64,000 bases of DNA from Clytia hemisphaerica (lineage: Eukaryota > Cnidaria > Hydrozoa > Leptothecata > Clytiidae), in assembly GCA_902728285.1 (NCBI GenBank), contig CACVBU010001170.1:1044646-1108645 (forward strand). The letters run 5' to 3'. Of this stretch, positions 10,251-19,263 are shown in pieces. Numbering within the stretch: position 1 is the stretch's first letter; every line of letters begins with the position of its first letter. The notes under the pieces are model-generated. The model ran no database searches and was not told the origin of the DNA. It was given only the letters and a program-made list of their open reading frames with translations. A program made the position numbers and the translations under genes.

Positions 10251-11846
10251 TTGACACTCAAAATGATCCTACAAAATATCTTTAAAATTATTATAATCCT
10301 TCATTTGGCCACAACTGTGTTGTGTGGAAAAAACAAGAAAGCAAAGATCGATGCACCCTTGATTGATGACGAACAAGAACGTCAATCCCACTCCAATGAT
10401 GGATCCTCCGACCCAGGCAGTTTTTCTCGAGAGAAATGGAACACTGTTCAGAGAGAGGAACTATCAATGTATGCTCAAAGTCATGGTCTCAACCCAACCT
10501 TTTTCTCCGACAACACCCTCAGGTCCGTGCTGTACGACGTGTACCACCCCCGTTCAACTACAACCAACCAAAATGACTTACCTAATTCATCCCCTGTGTC
10601 ACCAGAACGCACCCAACAAGATAATGGTCCACCAAATACCTTGTCTACAAACACCTTGCCAGCAGTTACTGCAACAGCCACAGGAGGTCATCAACCAAAC
10701 ATTCCAGCTACCACAATTGTGAGAGGAAACAACTCCTCGAACTTAACTCAACAAGAAGAACTATTGAACTTAATTGACGATAGACTTGTATCAACCATGT
10801 CTCGGTTCCTTACCAACAACATTCGTTCTTCCCCAGCACTTCCAACTTCAACCAATTTCGCTCAACCCACACAACTTAACCCGCCATCTTTATCTCGGCC
10901 AGTCCAAAACAACGTATCGGTACCGGCAAATATTTCACCTTTTCAACAACAACAAGACGTTCAAGATGGCCGCACACAGGATCTTTCGAACCTACAACTT
11001 CCCCCAGTCCCAGCGAACGTTATCAACAGAAACAGACGCGGTGAGTTCGTTAACTTTGATTCTCTACTTCCTCAGAACGTTGGGCGATCCACTAACACCC
11101 ATATTTCTTTAAACATCGACGGGGATAGTATTTCTTTGGCAAGTAATAACGACTCATCCTCTACCACTAAAGATAATTCAAAATACAAAGCCAAAGTCAC
11201 CGATTTCCTTACCTGGTCTCTTGCATGGACATTTTTTTTCCAAATCATGGTACAGTTTAACTCCCACTTGACGGAACAACTTTTACAATACCAACTTTAC
11301 ATTACCAACATGGCTAACCAGTACATTTTTTCTGCTTGGTACAATTATGACAAAGCCTTCAGACAATCTCTTGCGAACAACCCACATAAGGTTAACTGGA
11401 GCTCCTCAGACGGCTATATTTTTAACCTTTATGTTAGGGATAGAAATTTAAAATCTAAATGTTTTACCTGCGGTTCTAGTAACCACCTCTCCCCCTCTTG
11501 CCCTTTCGCGACAGGTAAGGGTCCTGGTTCTAGCAGTGGTAAGTTGCAACCGTTTGGCAGTGTTCAGCAGAGTTTTCCTAGGCTACGGGCCCCTGGGCTC
11601 CCACCCACCCCACCAGGCTCTTTCGGATCAAATTCCCCCAGCGTCTCTGCTAATTTTCAGGCTCCCTCCCACTATGGTTCCAGACCGCCCTTTCCTGCCC
11701 CCCAGCGTACCCAGACTGCCAGCCAGAGCGGCCAGGTATGTCGAAGATGGAACCAGGGACAGTGTACCAGATACAATAACTGCAAATTTCTCCATGTCTG
11801 TATCTTCTGTGGGGCCAGTAACCACCCAGGATACCAGTGCCACTGA
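10242..11846 (+). CDS. gag-like nucleocapsid protein of the YR retrotransposon
   Basis: The ORF has 534 codons from the ATG at 10242. The N-terminal half is Asn/Gln/Ser/Thr/Pro-rich and low in complexity. The middle has a hydrophobic Trp-rich stretch (LTWSLAWTFFFQIMVQF). The C-terminal part carries a CCHC-type knuckle (CFTCGSSNHLSPSC) and, at the very end, a CCCH finger (CRRWNQGQCTRYNNCKFLH) with a second CX2C...H...C unit. This finger pair is typical of DIRS/PAT gag proteins and would bind element RNA. The last 311 bases overlap the RT frame, which is shifted by +1, so the polymerase may be made by frameshifting or internal initiation. I see no internal stop. Confidence 0.85.
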   Translation: MNLLTLKMILQNIFKIIIILHLATTVLCGKNKKAKIDAPLIDDEQERQSHSNDGSSDPGSFSREKWNTVQREELSMYAQSHGLNPTFFSDNTLRSVLYDVYHPRSTTTNQNDLPNSSPVSPERTQQDNGPPNTLSTNTLPAVTATATGGHQPNIPATTIVRGNNSSNLTQQEELLNLIDDRLVSTMSRFLTNNIRSSPALPTSTNFAQPTQLNPPSLSRPVQNNVSVPANISPFQQQQDVQDGRTQDLSNLQLPPVPANVINRNRRGEFVNFDSLLPQNVGRSTNTHISLNIDGDSISLASNNDSSSTTKDNSKYKAKVTDFLTWSLAWTFFFQIMVQFNSHLTEQLLQYQLYITNMANQYIFSAWYNYDKAFRQSLANNPHKVNWSSSDGYIFNLYVRDRNLKSKCFTCGSSNHLSPSCPFATGKGPGSSSGKLQPFGSVQQSFPRLRAPGLPPTPPGSFGSNSPSVSANFQAPSHYGSRPPFPAPQRTQTASQSGQVCRRWNQGQCTRYNNCKFLHVCIFCGASNHPGYQCH

Positions 11847-13491
11847 TTCTTTCTTACTCGATTCTCTTCCTTTGCAGTTCTCTTTGCCGTCTTCTGTTGC
11901 TTCACCCATTAGGGTCTCTAATCTTGAGTTTCTTCTTTCGGGATACCCCCCTGAAATTGTTGAGTTTCTGATCCAGGGTTTTTCTCATGGGTTTCGTTTG
12001 GGTTTTGGTAATAGTCCTCTATCTCACACTGGGAGGAACAATTCCTCCGCCACGTTGGTTAGCGACAAGGTTTCAGCATCCATTTTGAAAGAACTAGAAC
12101 GTAGTCACACAGCAGGTCCGTTTTCCAATCCACCTCTTCCCAACCTTCACTGTTCTCCGCTTGGTTCTGCCCGTAAAAATGATGGTTCTTCTCGTATTAT
12201 TCTTGATTTATCTCAACCTGATGGTAGTTCTGTGAATGATGGGATCCCTATTGACTCGTGCCATGTTAAGTACTCTTCTTTCGATGATGCTGTTGATTTA
12301 GTACGTCTTGTGGGTAGGGGTTGTTTCATGGGAAAGATTGACATCAGACACGCTTTTAGACTTTGCCCTGTTCATCCCGACGATTGGCATTTACTTGGTT
12401 ACTACTGGAGATCTCGCTGGTATGTAGACTTGAGGTTACCTTTCGGACTTAGATCTTCTCCCTTCATCTTCACCACTTTCTCTGATGCACTGCAATGGAT
12501 TCTGGTTGTTAAGTATCACGTCACTGCCCTTGTACATTACCTTGATGATTTCTTTGTTGTTGGTAGAACTAAGGAAGAATGTCAGTACCGCATGGATCTC
12601 ATAGTTCAGGTCTTTGAGTTTCTTGGTGTTCCTATTGCAACGGACAAGTTTGAAGGCCCATCTCAGAAGATTGTTTTCCTAGGGATTGAAATTGATTCTA
12701 TCGACCTTACTATTCGTTTACCTGATGACAAGAAGAATCGTCTTTCTAGTACTATTGAATCATGGTTAGTCCGGAAGAAGTGTACAAAACGCGACCTCTT
12801 ATCTCTTATTGGTTCTCTCTCCTTTGCATGTAAGGTTATCAAGCCTGGTAGGATTTTCCTTCGTCGCCTAATTGATCTTTCTACAACGGTCTCAAAGCCC
12901 CACTATCATGTTTCCATCCCTAAATCAGTTCGAGACGACCTTAATATGTGGTTCACTTTTCTTAAATCTTGGAATGGGAAGTCCTTCATGTTGAGCCCTA
13001 TAGTTACCTCCCGATCCCTTTCGCTGTCCACAGATGCGTCCTTCTTGGGTTATGGCTCCTTTTTTCAGGGACACTGGTTTTCTCTTCCTTGGCCCTCTTC
13101 CACGGCTCAACACAAGGGACAACCCATCCATATCGCTATCCGTGAGTTATTCGCCATATATGCTGCTCTTACATGCTGGAGACGCTTCTTTTCCAACCAA
13201 CAAATCTTGATATTCACAGACAATGAGTCCATTGTCTCAGTTTGGGCTTCAGGTACTTCTAAGGATCCCAGGATCATGTGCATTGTCCGAGCTCTATTCT
13301 TTTTATCCGTAGACATTAATGCCTCCTTTACTTTCCAACATGTCGCAGGCAAAGACAACACCTTCTCTGACCTTCTATCTCGTCTTCAGGTAGAGAAGTT
13401 CAGATCAATCTGCCCAGCTTCAGATCAACATCCATCAGCCATTCCCACCTCTACAATGGACCTTTGGGACGAGATCTTATCCATTTCCTAA
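11536..13491 (+). CDS. Reverse transcriptase-RNase H of the YR retrotransposon
   Basis: The frame is 651 codons. The first ATG in it is near 11673, and the true start is uncertain because the 5' part overlaps gag. The RT domain spans roughly residues 190-430. The first catalytic Asp is in GKIDIRHAF (about 269), LPFGLRSSP is the next conserved block, and the YLDD active site is at about 335-338. The RNase H domain has STDASFLGYG, an ELFAIYAAL Glu, FTDNESIV and a final Asp in GKDNTFSDLLSR, so all four acidic ligands are visible. The frame is intact. Its TAA (13489-13491) is two bases before the ATG of the recombinase frame. Confidence 0.92.
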   Translation: MVSCNRLAVFSRVFLGYGPLGSHPPHQALSDQIPPASLLIFRLPPTMVPDRPFLPPSVPRLPARAARYVEDGTRDSVPDTITANFSMSVSSVGPVTTQDTSATDSFLLDSLPLQFSLPSSVASPIRVSNLEFLLSGYPPEIVEFLIQGFSHGFRLGFGNSPLSHTGRNNSSATLVSDKVSASILKELERSHTAGPFSNPPLPNLHCSPLGSARKNDGSSRIILDLSQPDGSSVNDGIPIDSCHVKYSSFDDAVDLVRLVGRGCFMGKIDIRHAFRLCPVHPDDWHLLGYYWRSRWYVDLRLPFGLRSSPFIFTTFSDALQWILVVKYHVTALVHYLDDFFVVGRTKEECQYRMDLIVQVFEFLGVPIATDKFEGPSQKIVFLGIEIDSIDLTIRLPDDKKNRLSSTIESWLVRKKCTKRDLLSLIGSLSFACKVIKPGRIFLRRLIDLSTTVSKPHYHVSIPKSVRDDLNMWFTFLKSWNGKSFMLSPIVTSRSLSLSTDASFLGYGSFFQGHWFSLPWPSSTAQHKGQPIHIAIRELFAIYAALTCWRRFFSNQQILIFTDNESIVSVWASGTSKDPRIMCIVRALFFLSVDINASFTFQHVAGKDNTFSDLLSRLQVEKFRSICPASDQHPSAIPTSTMDLWDEILSIS

Positions 13492-13493
13492 GA

Positions 13494-14788
13494 ATGTCTA
13501 TTGCTCCCTCAACAAAGAATACTTATCGATCAGGAATTCGCTCCTACACCACGTTCTGTTTTTCAAACCAACTTATTCCCTTTCCAGTCACTGAAGCTAC
13601 ATTGTGTTTTTATGCTGTTTCCCTAGCCAATCGCAAACTATCATATAAAACTATCAAAGTATATATATTTGGAGTTATTTATCAAAACAATATGCTCGGT
13701 CGATTCTCTCGTCTGTCGGATTTCAACATTTTATTCCAAACTCTTCGTGGGATTAGGCGATCTCAGGGCAACTCAGCTTCGCGACCTCCAAGACGCCCAA
13801 TTACGATTGAACACCTGCATGCTATTTTGGATTATCTCTCCTGCTCAGGATTTCAACCCACAGACAAGGCTTTGTTCAGAGCTGCTTCTCTTCTCGCCTT
13901 CTTTGGATTACTGCGAGTATCAGAGTACACGTGTCCATCCCCAAACAGATTTGATCCGAACTCCCACCTCTTAGCATCCAATGTTTCCTTCAACGCTAAT
14001 TTTACCATGATGTTTGTCAGAATAAAGGCAAGTAAAACAGACCCATTTCGACAAGGAACTACGATTAGACTATCAGCCCTATCCCACCGATTATGTCCTG
14101 TAGTAGCTATGATGAATTACCTACAACTCAGTCAGTCCAACACGTTCAGGTCCCCTATTTACTACAATCAGGGACAAAATATTTGGCACAAAAAGGAAAT
14201 TCACCGGGGTGTTTTGAAACCACAATCGATTTGTAAGTGCTCTAAAGTAGGTTCGAAGGGTAGAGTTTTAACTCTGAGTTTTAACGCTAGACTTAAGACT
14301 TAGGACCTTAGGATCTGAGGATCCAAAAGTTCAAAATTGGTCTAGTAGGGCTTGAAATATAGCCTAGAAACCCATAAATCCCTCCCAGATCGAAATACTT
14401 GATGAAATCAAGTTGAAGGCCTAAAAATTGACATTCTCGCTCGAACTTCAATTTTCGAAAAATTGTAAATTAGCCAAAAGTGCCAATATATTATGACCCT
14501 GATTGTAGATCCGGTGGTCAATTCCTTACAAGACGTCAGGTAGTCGTCCTTTTGAACTTAGCCCTCCCTAACGCCAACAATATCAACACTCACAGTTTTA
14601 GAATTGGTGGAGCCTCAGCCGCACTGTCATCGGGCGCTTCAGACTCTATGATTCGTTCACTAGGGCGCTGGACCAGTGACTGCTATTTACGCTACCTTAG
14701 ATTATCAGACAACGACATACACAATTTTCAATCCCGCATAGCATCATTAAAACTTACTTCTTCCTTTTGGGACCCAGACAAATGGTAA
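13494..14788 (+). pseudogene. Tyrosine recombinase of the YR retrotransposon, interrupted by a MITE
   Basis: The first part starts at 13494 (MSIAPSTKNTYRSGIRSY), a SAM-like core-binding domain. It continues through the catalytic domain with the first Arg in LLRVSEYT and the Lys-bearing beta strand VRIKASKTDPFRQG. Coding is then broken by a 341-bp insertion (14165-14505). The second part (about 14507-14788) holds the HSFRIGG box (His-x-x-Arg), GRWTSDCYLRY with the Trp and the nucleophilic Tyr, and the stop. All catalytic residues therefore persist on either side of the insertion, and the two halves are in different frames. The recombinase would integrate the circular cDNA. Confidence 0.88.
14165..14505. 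mobile_element. TA-flanked MITE inside the recombinase gene (341 bp)
   Basis: The left end CAATCAGGGACAAAATATT and the right end, reverse complement CAATCAGGGTCATAATATA, form terminal inverted repeats of about 25 bases. Both are flanked by TA (14163-14164 and 14506-14507), as for Tc1/mariner-type insertion. No ORF is present. The element separates the Lys-bearing strand from the HxxR box of the host recombinase. Confidence 0.8.
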
Positions 14789-14883
14789 TCGTGTCACAAC
14801 TGTAGTTGTGTTTTGTTTAGATTTATAATCCTACTAATTTGCATTTGTTCCCTAGTTGTGTTCTCTTGCTTTGGGTGACTTTG

Positions 14884-15332
14884 GGGGTGTTGGCTTACCT
14901 TCGGTAACCTTAGGGCCTCCTACATTTCTAGTGCCTTGTCCTGGCTGCTCAGCCCGACAGTGGACAGGCTTATCATCTCTTTAGAAGAAGGTACGCAGCA
15001 CATCCCCAATGTTACCCCAATGCAATTACCTCGCGTTTTTCTACCTTGATTACATTTACTTGCTTACATTTACTTGCTTACATTTACTTGATTACATTTA
15101 CTTGATTACATTTACTTGATTAATAAACATTTCGACTCTACATACTTTGTCTCTATTATTCTCTGATCCACTTCTTAGGCAAAACAGGATCGACATTTCG
15201 GACAATAGACTAAGTGATTGTAGCCTTGTCTTCAAATTCATTTCTAGATTAGCTATTTCGGACAACATACACAAAACTCTCTGCTATTGCTTTACATATA
15301 TCACATACTTCTCCACAGATCAGATAATTAAT
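14884..15332 (+). repeat. B1 split direct repeat
   Basis: Matches B2 at 16284-16732 with no difference seen by eye. It contains a short 14-15-base run of (T)TTACATTTACTTGA repeats at about 15040-15120. Confidence 0.92.
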
Positions 15333-15578
15333 TGGAGCTAATTTATTAGCTTAGGTTAATTATCGATCCCGCATCTCCCGCACTAGGCCTTTCAGGGGTC
15401 ACTCATCCCGCCTCTACAGGATATCTATGCCGTCGGCTCTTTGCTGCCATTTTATCTATTTCAGTATCGGCTGCCGGCAATTTATCTTCAGCTAGTCCCG
15501 CCTGCAAGATCTCCTTAAATTGATCTCACTCCTATTTCCTACCTTTTCTACTGCCTGATCAGATTGAGAATGAATTTA
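15331..15578 (+). repeat. A2 split direct repeat
   Basis: Second copy of A1, joined directly to B1. The last two bases of B1 overlap its first bases (ATTGGAGC). Confidence 0.92.
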
Positions 15579-15819
15579 CCTCCCACCCACCCAACAGTTG
15601 CTTTTTCTTATCCTTCGTTGTTTGCTTTTGCTTTTCTTTTCTATTTTTAGGAAACACCACCAGATGATGCCAACGCCTGCTTGCAACCCCGCGGTCTTTC
15701 GGTCCTAGAGTTTTTCCTGGTGCCAGGTTTTTTAACCCAAGGACCAACCATTTGGGATGTGCTGGGTACTTACTAATCGGTGGCTTCAACTCTGAATCTG
15801 CCCATTTTAACAAACTTTA

Positions 15820-16235
15820 TTGCCGTAACCATTCACGTTGGCTTGGACGCTATCCACAGCTCTTTAAGTCAATTCTACACTGGCTTGGTCGCTACCAACA
15901 GTTTTATCAGATTTTTCTACACTGGCTCGGACGCTATCCACAGTAAATACATATCTCAGATAAATGCTCGGATGCGATCCGCACATGCTCAAACACTCAC
16001 ACACTGGCTTGGACGCTATCCACAGTAAATTTGTACTTCAGATATATGCTCGGATGCGATCCGCACATTCTCAAACACTCAAACACTGGCTTGGACGCTA
16101 TCCACAGTAAATTCATACCTCAGATATATGCTCGGATGCGATCCGCACATTCTCAAACACTCACACACTGGCTCGGACGCTATCCACAGTAATTTAGATT
16201 CCACACACTGGCTTGGACGCTATCCACAGTGATTT
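15820..16235 (+). repeat. ~80-bp tandem repeats in the A2-B2 spacer
   Basis: The phrase CACTGGCTTGGACGCTATCC recurs about seven times, with CACAGTAAAT and ATGCTCGGATGCGATCCGCA between copies. The region lies in the spacer of the retrotransposon (15579-16283), which otherwise lacks coding sequence. Confidence 0.8.
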
Positions 16236-16283
16236 AGGTTACTTACACATAACTTATTTCTATTTTACATTATATAGTAATTA

Positions 16284-16732
16284 GGGGTGTTGGCTTACCT
16301 TCGGTAACCTTAGGGCCTCCTACATTTCTAGTGCCTTGTCCTGGCTGCTCAGCCCGACAGTGGACAGGCTTATCATCTCTTTAGAAGAAGGTACGCAGCA
16401 CATCCCCAATGTTACCCCAATGCAATTACCTCGCGTTTTTCTACCTTGATTACATTTACTTGCTTACATTTACTTGCTTACATTTACTTGATTACATTTA
16501 CTTGATTACATTTACTTGATTAATAAACATTTCGACTCTACATACTTTGTCTCTATTATTCTCTGATCCACTTCTTAGGCAAAACAGGATCGACATTTCG
16601 GACAATAGACTAAGTGATTGTAGCCTTGTCTTCAAATTCATTTCTAGATTAGCTATTTCGGACAACATACACAAAACTCTCTGCTATTGCTTTACATATA
16701 TCACATACTTCTCCACAGATCAGATAATTAAT
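16284..16732 (+). repeat. B2 split direct repeat (right end of the YR retrotransposon)
   Basis: Second copy of B1. The sequence after ATAATTAAT differs from the B1/A2 junction and belongs to the host repeat element. Confidence 0.92.
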
Positions 16733-17412
16733 AGGTTTTAGCCTCGTTTAGGCTAAAAACTCGTCCCCAGGCCCCACCAAGAAATATTTTCAAAAAAATG
16801 AAAAATGTACACCGAGATATTCACCCAAGGAATGCTAAATTTCAGCCAAATCCGATCATTTTTGAAGCCTCCAGGCTGCCCACAAGTTTTTAGCCTCGTT
16901 TTGAGGCGAAAACTCGTGACCACACCCTTAAAAATTGAAATTTTCAAAAAATGAAAAAACACCCCCAGATATTCACCCAAGGAACAATTGTGCCAAATTT
17001 CAGCCAAATCTGAACATTTTTGAAGTCTCCAGCCTACCCCAAAGTTTTAGCCTCGTTGTGGCATATTGTGACCACGCCCTTAAAATTATAAAATTTCAAA
17101 AAATGAACCCCCCCCCCAGGTATTCACTCAAGAAACAAGTGTGCGAAATTTGAGCCAAATCTGACCATTTTTGAAGTCTCCAGCCTGCCCCAAAGTTTTA
17201 GCCTCGTTTTGGCGAAATAGTGTGACCACGCCCTAAAAATTGAAAAATTTCTAAAAATGAAAAGAACACCCCCAGATATTCACCCAAGGAAAAAGTGTGC
17301 AAAATTTCAGCCAAATCAAACCATTTTTGAAGTCTCCAGCCTGCCCAAAGTTTTGAGGTGACTGACTGACAGACTGACAGACATTCTCAGATTCTAGCTC
17401 AACTGAAGTTGA
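16733..17412 (+). mobile_element. Right part of the tandem-repeat DNA element
   Basis: Four diverged ~155-bp units run from TTTTAGCCTCGTTT through AGATATTCACCCAAGGAA to TTTTTGAAGTCTCCAGCCTG. A GACTGACTGACAGACAGAC-like run and the terminal stem CTCAACTGAAGTTGAG follow. It matches the units at 23750-24743 and completes the left end at 9896-10002. The units here are more divergent than in that copy. Confidence 0.8.
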
Positions 17413-17816
17413 GAACTATCTTCCTTAATACAACTTCCCCATCGTCAATATTCATCAACAACATTGACATTACATATCGACTGTCCCCCAAATCATTCAC
17501 CGAACTCCTTGCTTCAAACGGCTCCAAGGATCCACAAACAGTAAACCATCTTAAAGAACAACTTTTCTTCATATTAATTGATACCTTTGATGAACAAACT
17601 CTTGTCACGAATGGATTCACTATCACTGAATATCATTTTTCTAAGCATCAGGGAAAAATGAACAGTGTCCAGATTGACATCTTTAGAAACCAAAGTTCTT
17701 TGTCGTTGCAAGAGTTGAAAACCTTTCAAAACATTCTCAACACGAATAGTACCACACTCATCGATAAGATTACAGAAGTTATTGAGATTAACTCTCACAA
17801 ACAGTGTCTGACTTAA
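17400..17816 (+). CDS. Unrecognised open frame beginning at the repeat-element terminus
   Basis: The frame is open from the terminal stem of the upstream repeat element to a TAA at 17814-17816, about 138 codons. It has no ATG near the start, so it would need an upstream exon or a GTG/TTG-like start. The composition is non-repetitive and protein-like (for example QLFFILIDTFDEQTLVTNGF), but I recognise no family. It may be an exon of a gene disrupted by the element or a relic of another transposon. Confidence 0.3.
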   Translation, partial: QLKLRTIFLNTTSPSSIFINNIDITYRLSPKSFTELLASNGSKDPQTVNHLKEQLFFILIDTFDEQTLVTNGFTITEYHFSKHQGKMNSVQIDIFRNQSSLSLQELKTFQNILNTNSTTLIDKITEVIEINSHKQCLT

Positions 17817-17898
17817 AATCAGAGAACAATCAAAATTAAAAGTGAGATATTAGCATAGATATTAGAGAACACTTATCTTACACATCTTACTCAAAGTC

Positions 17899-18090
17899 AT
17901 GGGAGCACTTCCCGTCAAAGACTCTTCCATCATCGATGAGGCTGAAACAGCATTCCTCAAGGTCATGGGATTATATATCTGTATGGAGTATGCTAGTAAC
18001 TGGTACAAATGTTATGCTTGTTGTCAGAGCAGAAGAAGGGCTTTGGCTATTAAGTATGATAAACGGTTAAGGAAGTTCAAGTTTGTGTGA
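17899..18090 (+). CDS. Small unrecognised ORF (63 aa)
   Basis: ATG at 17899, stop at 18088-18090. The peptide has a Cys/Tyr-rich centre (YASNWYKCYACCQSRRR) and a basic tail. It follows the previous open frame by 80 bases in the same direction. It resembles no family I know and could be chance. Confidence 0.22.
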   Translation: MGALPVKDSSIIDEAETAFLKVMGLYICMEYASNWYKCYACCQSRRRALAIKYDKRLRKFKFV

Positions 18091-18488
18091 CCTTGTTTGA
18101 CTTTTGAAAAATGAAAAGCTTTCTGATGATTACTTGAAGTGGCCGAAATTGGATTTAGCTTCATATTGAACTATATTCTAAAAGTACTACAATTGTGCTA
18201 CTTATCTGTGGAACTTCTATAGCCTTTTGAGTCCTTGGTCTCTCCTCCTTATTCTTCAGGGCCTTATTCGTTACATTTGTCCTTTGACCTTTACATTTCC
18301 CTCGTTACGTAAAACTTTTTAATTGTTTTCATTTTTATCACATCATAGAAACATTAATTGTACGCAAGTTTATGGAATTCAACAAAAATGCTTTTGAGTA
18401 TATAAACACAAAGAATTTTTGCATTTTCACGATTTAACATTTTAAACAAAACATTGCCAATAACTTGACTCTGTTTCCCGAATCCCAG

Positions 18489-18742
18489 GAAAGGTGAAAA
18501 TTGACTGCGAAGAGATGAAGAAATGGACGTCGCCGATGCGACGAATAACCTTCCTCAGTGGTTTTGATCTGAAGTTAGAAGATCCGTACAAAACCACGAA
18601 AAGTTTGCTTATTTTGGGAACTAAGGTCATTTCGGCAATGAGGAACCAAAACTCTAAGCGACAGGAAGTCCTAAGAAGAAAGTGGCACTTCGTGTCTATT
18701 CAAAATAATTTGGAAACAGTTGAAAAAACAAAATTGATCTAA
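18489..18742 (+). CDS. Possible 3'-terminal exon, unrecognised
   Basis: A good acceptor (TTTCCCGAATCCCAG) precedes an open frame of about 84 codons that ends at a TAA/TAG near 18742. It lacks an ATG near the start, as expected for a terminal exon. The product is basic (SAMRNQNSKRQEVLRRKW), and I do not recognise it. It lies about 210 bases before the left end of the hAT element. Confidence 0.35.
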
Positions 18743-19263
18743 AAGTTAGTCTAAGAAGAACCGATTAATTGGCCGCCATACATCATTAGAGACGAAAATT
18801 GGAGAGATGGTAAGACAGAATCATCGGTAAAAGAAAAAAAATGTTCCTATCAAACCCATCAAGTCTCTGGTCGCCAAAATGACCAACTTCACGGTGATGT
18901 AAACTTTTATCCAAGAAAAATACAATAAGTCTGAACAAATATTTGAAATCAGCAATCAGGCCATTTTTTAGAGAAAAGAAGCGTCCGGATATCGGACGCT
19001 TCCTTCGAAAAGTGCCCTTCAGAAAAGATGTTATTCTTAAAAAAGTTAGAAAAGTCCATTTATGCAAAAGATTAGGGGGGGGGGTCAAAAGAAAAAATGC
19101 CCTTTTTAACAATCATAGTGCAAGTTTTCTTATTTCTGCGAGGGAGAGCGTAATGTTTTTTGCTCCTTTTTGAAATGTTCATGGGTGTCCACGAGAGTAA
19201 AAAAAAAGAAGAACGTTGAACTGTTCACAACAGTTATCAAACGTAACTATCAACGACTTCAAA

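Larger units (their letters stand above)
10003..16732 (+). mobile_element. YR retrotransposon with split direct repeats (PAT/Ngaro-like, DIRS order)
   Basis: The element is 6.7 kb with the arrangement A1 - ORFs - B1 - A2 - spacer - B2. A1 (10003-10250) and A2 (15331-15578) are 248-bp direct repeats. B1 (14884-15332) and B2 (16284-16732) are 449-bp repeats. B1 abuts A2. This is the split-direct-repeat design of PAT and Ngaro elements, which integrate through a tyrosine recombinase and leave no target duplication. The repeats look identical by eye, so insertion was recent. The genes are gag-like, RT-RNase H and YR. I saw no methyltransferase domain. The YR gene is interrupted by a MITE, so this copy cannot move by itself. 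Confidence 0.92.

Noticed and set aside
10363-11112. Forward ORFs of 112-119 codons within gag
   Set aside because: They are alternate-frame shadows of the gag frame, whose zinc fingers identify the real frame.
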